From: JABDPF01 sp036351575 | Lineage (GTDB): Bacteria; Pseudomonadota; Gammaproteobacteria; Xanthomonadales; SZUA-36 | Direction of reading: 5' to 3' | DNA: 9,550 bases | Assembly: GCA_036351575.1 (NCBI GenBank) | Contig: JAZBPJ010000099.1 | Coordinates: 1-9,550 of the forward strand | Shown: positions 6,686 to 9,550 of the stretch, piece by piece | How positions within the stretch are numbered: position 1 is the first letter of the stretch | Layout: every line of letters begins with the position of its first letter | Notes under the pieces: model-generated | Databases searched by the model: none | What the model saw: only the letters and a program-made list of their open reading frames with translations | Told to the model about the DNA's origin: nothing | Position numbers and translations under genes: made by a program

Positions 6686-7627
6686 TCAGTCGTTTGTGTA
6701 GGATAGGCTGAGTATGGATTCTTCGCAGGAACGCATTTGTTCCAGCCTCGTTTCCCGCTCGTTCGAAGTCCAGATCTCGTCGAGAGTCTGCCGTGTCAGG
6801 TCTCCGATCGCAGGCTTTCTTCTGCACAGGAACACCTTGCCGTCCACGCCGATGAACAACGTTCGCGTGGAGCAGTTGCACGATACCCGCTCGCCGGTAT
6901 TCATCCGGATCAATTGATTGAGGTAGGCGGTGTTGGTCTCGATTCCCAGCGACAGGACTTCACGTGCCTGCCGGGTGATCGATTCGATGATTTCGCCATC
7001 GTATTCCGGTCCGCTGATTTCCGAGGGATGCCGCCCCTGGTGGCATACCAGTTTCTCCAGGGTCTTGAAGCGAAACGGAATGTTCAGCGCTTTGCATTGC
7101 TCGGCGGTATCCAGGATCTCGGCATGGTTGTCGTTGGTCACCGTCATTTTCATTGACAGGACGATTTCCGGGAATCGTTTTTTGACCTGGCGCCCCGTCT
7201 CGAGCAGTCGCTCGGCGGAACCGTCCACGCGCCGGATCGCATCGTGCGAAAGGATACCGTCGTAGCTGATCGTGATGGACAGGTTGCGAGGCCGGGTGCC
7301 AGCCAGGAATTCCAGGGTCCTCTCGGTGTAAAAGCCGTTCGTGCTGATATTGATGTGCGCCCGTTGCCTGCTTTGGCGCGCGATGCGGTAATACGCTTCG
7401 AGGTCACGGAGCGCGAATGGCTCTCCGCCGGTCAGGGAAATCACGCGCAGGTAACGAAGCGTTTTCTGGCCCATCAGCGTTTCGAACTGTTCCGGTTCGA
7501 TGCGAATGTTGGGCCGATCCTGCCAGATGCCGCACATCTTGCAGCGCAGGTTGCAGATATTGGTCAATTCGAACCGTGCCCGGTCCGGGCTCCGAAAAAA
7601 CGGCAATTCCGCCAACGGAGCTTTCAT
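6686..7627 (-). CDS. Radical SAM protein with incomplete SPASM-like tail
   Basis: A 313-residue radical SAM enzyme. CNLRCKMC (Cys25, Cys29, Cys32) binds the cluster, GGEP (67-70) contacts SAM, and ISTNGFY and ISYDGI follow in the usual order of the half-barrel. The C-terminal part has Cys250, Cys252, Cys268 and Cys301 around GVDGKVFLC and DEIW, resembling a SPASM or twitch segment, but no closing CxxC pair is present and the chain ends 12 residues after Cys301. I see no frameshift, since all frames beyond the stop lack a continuation. The start ATG overlaps the glycosyltransferase stop as ATGA (7624-7627), so translational coupling is likely. It shares only the core motifs with the following radical SAM protein, so they are not simple duplicates. 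Substrate unknown. Confidence 0.88.
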   Translation of the reverse strand: MKAPLAELPFFRSPDRARFELTNICNLRCKMCGIWQDRPNIRIEPEQFETLMGQKTLRYLRVISLTGGEPFALRDLEAYYRIARQSRQRAHINISTNGFYTERTLEFLAGTRPRNLSITISYDGILSHDAIRRVDGSAERLLETGRQVKKRFPEIVLSMKMTVTNDNHAEILDTAEQCKALNIPFRFKTLEKLVCHQGRHPSEISGPEYDGEIIESITRQAREVLSLGIETNTAYLNQLIRMNTGERVSCNCSTRTLFIGVDGKVFLCRRKPAIGDLTRQTLDEIWTSNERETRLEQMRSCEESILSLSYTND

Positions 7628-8637
7628 TCGGCGACTCCGTGCGCGGGGCCGAACTGCCTCGAGAATTCCGAAACCTCACCATCGACCATGAACCGCTGCC
7701 GGTGGTGCTCGATGCCGGTGATCCACTCCATGGCTCCGCCGTGGCCGGCCAGCGCGCCTACGGCCTGGCCGACGCCGTCCCAGATGAGCAGCACGGCGCT
7801 GACGGGCGCAAGCGTAAGGGAGCGTTTTGCCAGGCCCACGCGCACGGCGTCACGCATCAGCCGATACAGCCGCAGGGGCGGGATCAGCGGGGCAGCCGCG
7901 GCGTAAGCCACGCGTTTGAGGGCCGGCCAGGACCGGGTCCGGTTGGCGGCGAAAAGCCGCCCGGTCTGGAAGCGAAGTTCAAGGGAAGGCCAGAAACGCG
8001 AGTGGTTCTGGTGATAAACGACAGCTTCCGGGGAGATGGCGAAGCGGTGCCCCTGCCGTATCAGCTCCCAGTGCATGGCCACCGACGTTTCCAGTTTGCG
8101 CGGCAGCGCATCACCATAAGCCATCAGCACATCGCGCCGGTAGCTGGCCATGTGGCCACCGATATGGGTCGGTGGTCCCGGCGGGGGCGGGTCCGCCCAG
8201 GCGCCGTACTGCAGCAGGAAGTTCGCCCAGCTGGTCGCCGTATCGGGGTTGTCGTTGGCAAAAGCGAAGCTGACCCCCGACCAGGGGCCCTCGTAAGTTT
8301 TCAGCAGGGCTTCGGCCCAGCCCCTTACGGGAAAGGCATGATCCTGCATGAAGGCAACGATCGCGGCGCTGGCCGCGCGGGCGCCCTCGGCCCGAATGAC
8401 GGAGGATTTTTCCAGCGAACCAAGCACCACCTTGCGGCATGCCGCAAATCCTTCGAGGTCCGCAGAAGGGCCTTCCAGGGACGCCTCGGTCGGGCCGAGA
8501 AGAACGAGCTCCATCTGCTCGCAGACGGTCTGGGCGCGCAGGGAGGCAATCGTTTTGCGGATGGTTTCGTAACGGTCCGGCGTCCACAGAATCGCGGAGA
8601 GAGCGGGTTCCAGGCCTGGATTTTGAGGTTCAGCCAT
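7624..8637 (-). CDS. Glycosyltransferase family 2-like protein
   Basis: A 337-residue protein whose first part (ALSAILWTPDRYETIRKTIASL) is the GT-A start strand and helix. It follows a GT2 branch that I recognise by the motifs FMQDHAFP (96-103), GPWSGV, NDNPDTATSW (128-137), GGHMASYRRDVL (160-171) and a late YHQNHS (208-213). The acidic motif, commonly EDH in this branch, is QDH here (98-100). The C-terminal third has hydrophobic segments near 243-256 and 276-297, suggesting membrane association. The frame is open upstream to 8799, including an ATG at 8757 that would overlap the EamA gene. The promoter at 8674-8703 places the transcript start after it, so the ATG at 8637 is favoured. First gene of a three-gene operon with two radical SAM genes. 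Confidence 0.85.
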   Translation of the reverse strand: MAEPQNPGLEPALSAILWTPDRYETIRKTIASLRAQTVCEQMELVLLGPTEASLEGPSADLEGFAACRKVVLGSLEKSSVIRAEGARAASAAIVAFMQDHAFPVRGWAEALLKTYEGPWSGVSFAFANDNPDTATSWANFLLQYGAWADPPPPGPPTHIGGHMASYRRDVLMAYGDALPRKLETSVAMHWELIRQGHRFAISPEAVVYHQNHSRFWPSLELRFQTGRLFAANRTRSWPALKRVAYAAAAPLIPPLRLYRLMRDAVRVGLAKRSLTLAPVSAVLLIWDGVGQAVGALAGHGGAMEWITGIEHHRQRFMVDGEVSEFSRQFGPAHGVAE

Positions 8638-8673
8638 GACGGCGACCCTGCGGCAAGAAGAAGGGAAGACGAG

Positions 8674-8703
8674 ATCATAGCGTGATGCTTCGCCGCTTGC
8701 CAA
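8674..8703 (-). promoter_or_regulatory. Sigma70-type promoter of the glycosyltransferase-radical SAM operon
   Basis: On the minus strand TTGGCA (8703-8698) and TATGAT (8679-8674), each 5/6 to consensus, are separated by 18 bases. Transcription would start near 8667, leaving a leader of about 30 bases before the ATG at 8637. The site lies in the 97-base gap after the EamA stop, so the operon need not depend on read-through. This is the best-looking promoter in the window. Confidence 0.6.
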
Positions 8704-8715
8704 TCGACCGTTCTG

Positions 8716-8762
8716 CCGCGATTTTCCGCGATGCTCAAAGCACCGTATTTGCAGCATCGCGG
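8716..8762 (-). other. Inverted repeat with a third, competing arm at the end of the EamA gene
   Basis: CCGCGATGCT (8726-8735) and AGCATCGCGG (8753-8762) form a perfect 10-base inverted repeat with a 17-base loop, spanning the EamA stop codon (8735-8737). A direct copy of the arm's first seven bases, CCGCGAT, lies at 8716-8722, so in the minus-strand RNA the upstream arm could pair with either downstream arm. No T-run follows on the minus strand (AAAAT follows instead), so it is not a classical intrinsic terminator. It may protect or attenuate the EamA transcript, or have no role. Confidence 0.4.
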
Positions 8763-9550
8763 CCGGAGTGTGCCCGGGTCGCGAGCAAGACCGCGGCAAA
8801 GATCAACACCGCTCCGGCCAGCGTGGTCATGCCCGGGATCTCGTGCAGAAATACGGCCGCGAGCACGATGCCGTACACCGGCTCCAGGCCGGTGACGATG
8901 CTGACCAGCTGCGCCTTGAGTGCGCGCAGGGACTTGATGAACAGCAGGTGGGGCAGGGCGGTGCAGAGCACGCCGAGGATCAGCAGGAGCCACAGGGTGC
9001 CGGGTTCGGGAAAAGACCTGGATGGCAATACGAACGGCAGCAGCACCAGGGCCGCCGTAATTTGTTGAAAAAACGCGACGGTCATGAAGGAATTGCTTGC
9101 GACGAGCTGCCGGTTCATAAGGGTCAGCACCGCGAACAACGCACCGGAGACGACGGCCCAGGCGAGGCCGGCCGTTCCCGCGTCACTGAGTTCAAAGCTT
9201 GGTGCGACCAGCAACAGGCCGGCAACCACGATTACCGCGCTTGCGATATCGACGGCGCGAATCCTTTGTTTTGAAACCAGCGGCTCCAGGAAGGTGACGA
9301 ACACCGGGAAACTGGCGAAGCCGACGAGGCCGATGGCCACGGTCGAGATCTGGATGGCGTGAAAGAACGTGACCCAGTGCAGCGCAAGCACCAGGCCGGA
9401 AACGGGCAGCAGCCACCGGGAACGGCCCGGTTCGATTCTGAGCGGCCTGGATGACAATTTAAGCGCCGCGAAGATCGCGATGGCGGCGAAAACGGTTCGC
9501 CCCAGCACGATGGTGGCCGCATCTGCCGGGACCAGCTTGCCGAACAGGCC
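8735..9550 (-). CDS. EamA/DMT family transporter (N-terminus beyond right edge)
   Basis: The frame is open to the window edge, so about 271 C-terminal residues are visible. The most upstream visible part (GLFGKLVPADAATIVLGRTVF) matches the end of helix 1 and start of helix 2 of EamA proteins, so only about 20-30 residues are missing. Two EamA repeats follow: the first ends near VDIASAVIVVAGLLLV, the second near GAVLIFAAVLLATR. About nine hydrophobic helices can be seen, with HWVTFFHAIQ and LEPVYGIVLAAVFLHE as family-typical stretches. Members of this drug/metabolite transporter superfamily export amino acids, nucleotides or other small metabolites across the inner membrane; the substrate is unknown here. 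It is on the same strand as the downstream operon, but that operon appears to have its own promoter. Confidence 0.9.
   Translation of the reverse strand, partial: GLFGKLVPADAATIVLGRTVFAAIAIFAALKLSSRPLRIEPGRSRWLLPVSGLVLALHWVTFFHAIQISTVAIGLVGFASFPVFVTFLEPLVSKQRIRAVDIASAVIVVAGLLLVAPSFELSDAGTAGLAWAVVSGALFAVLTLMNRQLVASNSFMTVAFFQQITAALVLLPFVLPSRSFPEPGTLWLLLILGVLCTALPHLLFIKSLRALKAQLVSIVTGLEPVYGIVLAAVFLHEIPGMTTLAGAVLIFAAVLLATRAHSGRDAANTVL

Noticed and set aside
6682..6725. Possible frameshift hiding the rest of a SPASM domain in the second radical SAM gene
   Set aside because: Reading the other frames past the stop gives no cysteine-rich continuation, and the next gene's start follows after 4 bases, so the end looks genuine.
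7417..8685. Long open frame of 422 codons on the plus strand opposite the glycosyltransferase and radical SAM genes
   Set aside because: It shows no recognisable domain, is rich in Arg, Gly and Pro, and lies antisense to two genes with clear family motifs. High GC in the real genes' third positions explains the absence of stops.
8638..8734. Search for a small peptide precursor gene (RiPP-type) near the radical SAM pair
   Set aside because: Neither this 97-base gap nor the gaps at 2779-2927 and 4609-4708 holds a convincing short ORF with start and ribosome binding site. The 97-base gap is better explained by a promoter.
8638..8757. Longer start for the second glycosyltransferase (ATG at 8757)
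   Set aside because: The added residues have no GT2 similarity, overlap EamA, and would lie upstream of the predicted transcript start near 8667.

Overview
The window is GC-rich (roughly 60% by eye), densely coded bacterial chromosome. All genes lie on short intergenic spacers, and protein features (GufA-like ZIP, DUF2189, EamA, heparan-type sulfotransferase, SPASM-type radical SAM enzymes) fit a free-living proteobacterium, most likely a gammaproteobacterium. That placement is inference from style only, since there is no rRNA or marker gene here. No tRNA, rRNA, CRISPR array, insertion sequence or integrase was seen, and no stretch over 300 bases lacks a gene; the longest non-coding gap is about 150 bases.

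Left part (1-3743): the last 36 residues of an MFS-type transporter run in from the left edge, followed on the same strand by a ZIP-family metal transporter. Converging on it from the minus strand is a two-gene unit, a DUF2189 membrane protein then an aldo/keto reductase. Divergent from DUF2189 is an alpha/beta hydrolase. These look like ordinary transport and metabolic genes.

Middle (3703-5596): a PAPS-dependent sulfotransferase (minus) and a family 2 glycosyltransferase (plus) diverge from a 100-base region with overlapping -10-like elements on the two strands. Both converge into their outer neighbours, with 41- and 85-base antisense overlaps of C-terminal codons.

Right part (5512-9550): a compact minus-strand operon encodes a second glycosyltransferase and two radical SAM proteins. 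It is joined by an ATGA overlap and a 4-base gap and is preceded by a good sigma70-type promoter. Upstream lies an EamA/DMT-type exporter that runs off the right edge.

The most coherent unusual unit is the block 3703-8637: two glycosyltransferases, a sulfotransferase and two different radical SAM enzymes. Together they could build and modify a sulfated or otherwise tailored surface glycan or glycolipid. The product is unknown, and no polymerase, flippase or peptide precursor is visible in the window. Two acidic motif residues that I expect in the relevant families appear as Gln, in the sulfotransferase and in the second glycosyltransferase, and deserve checking.
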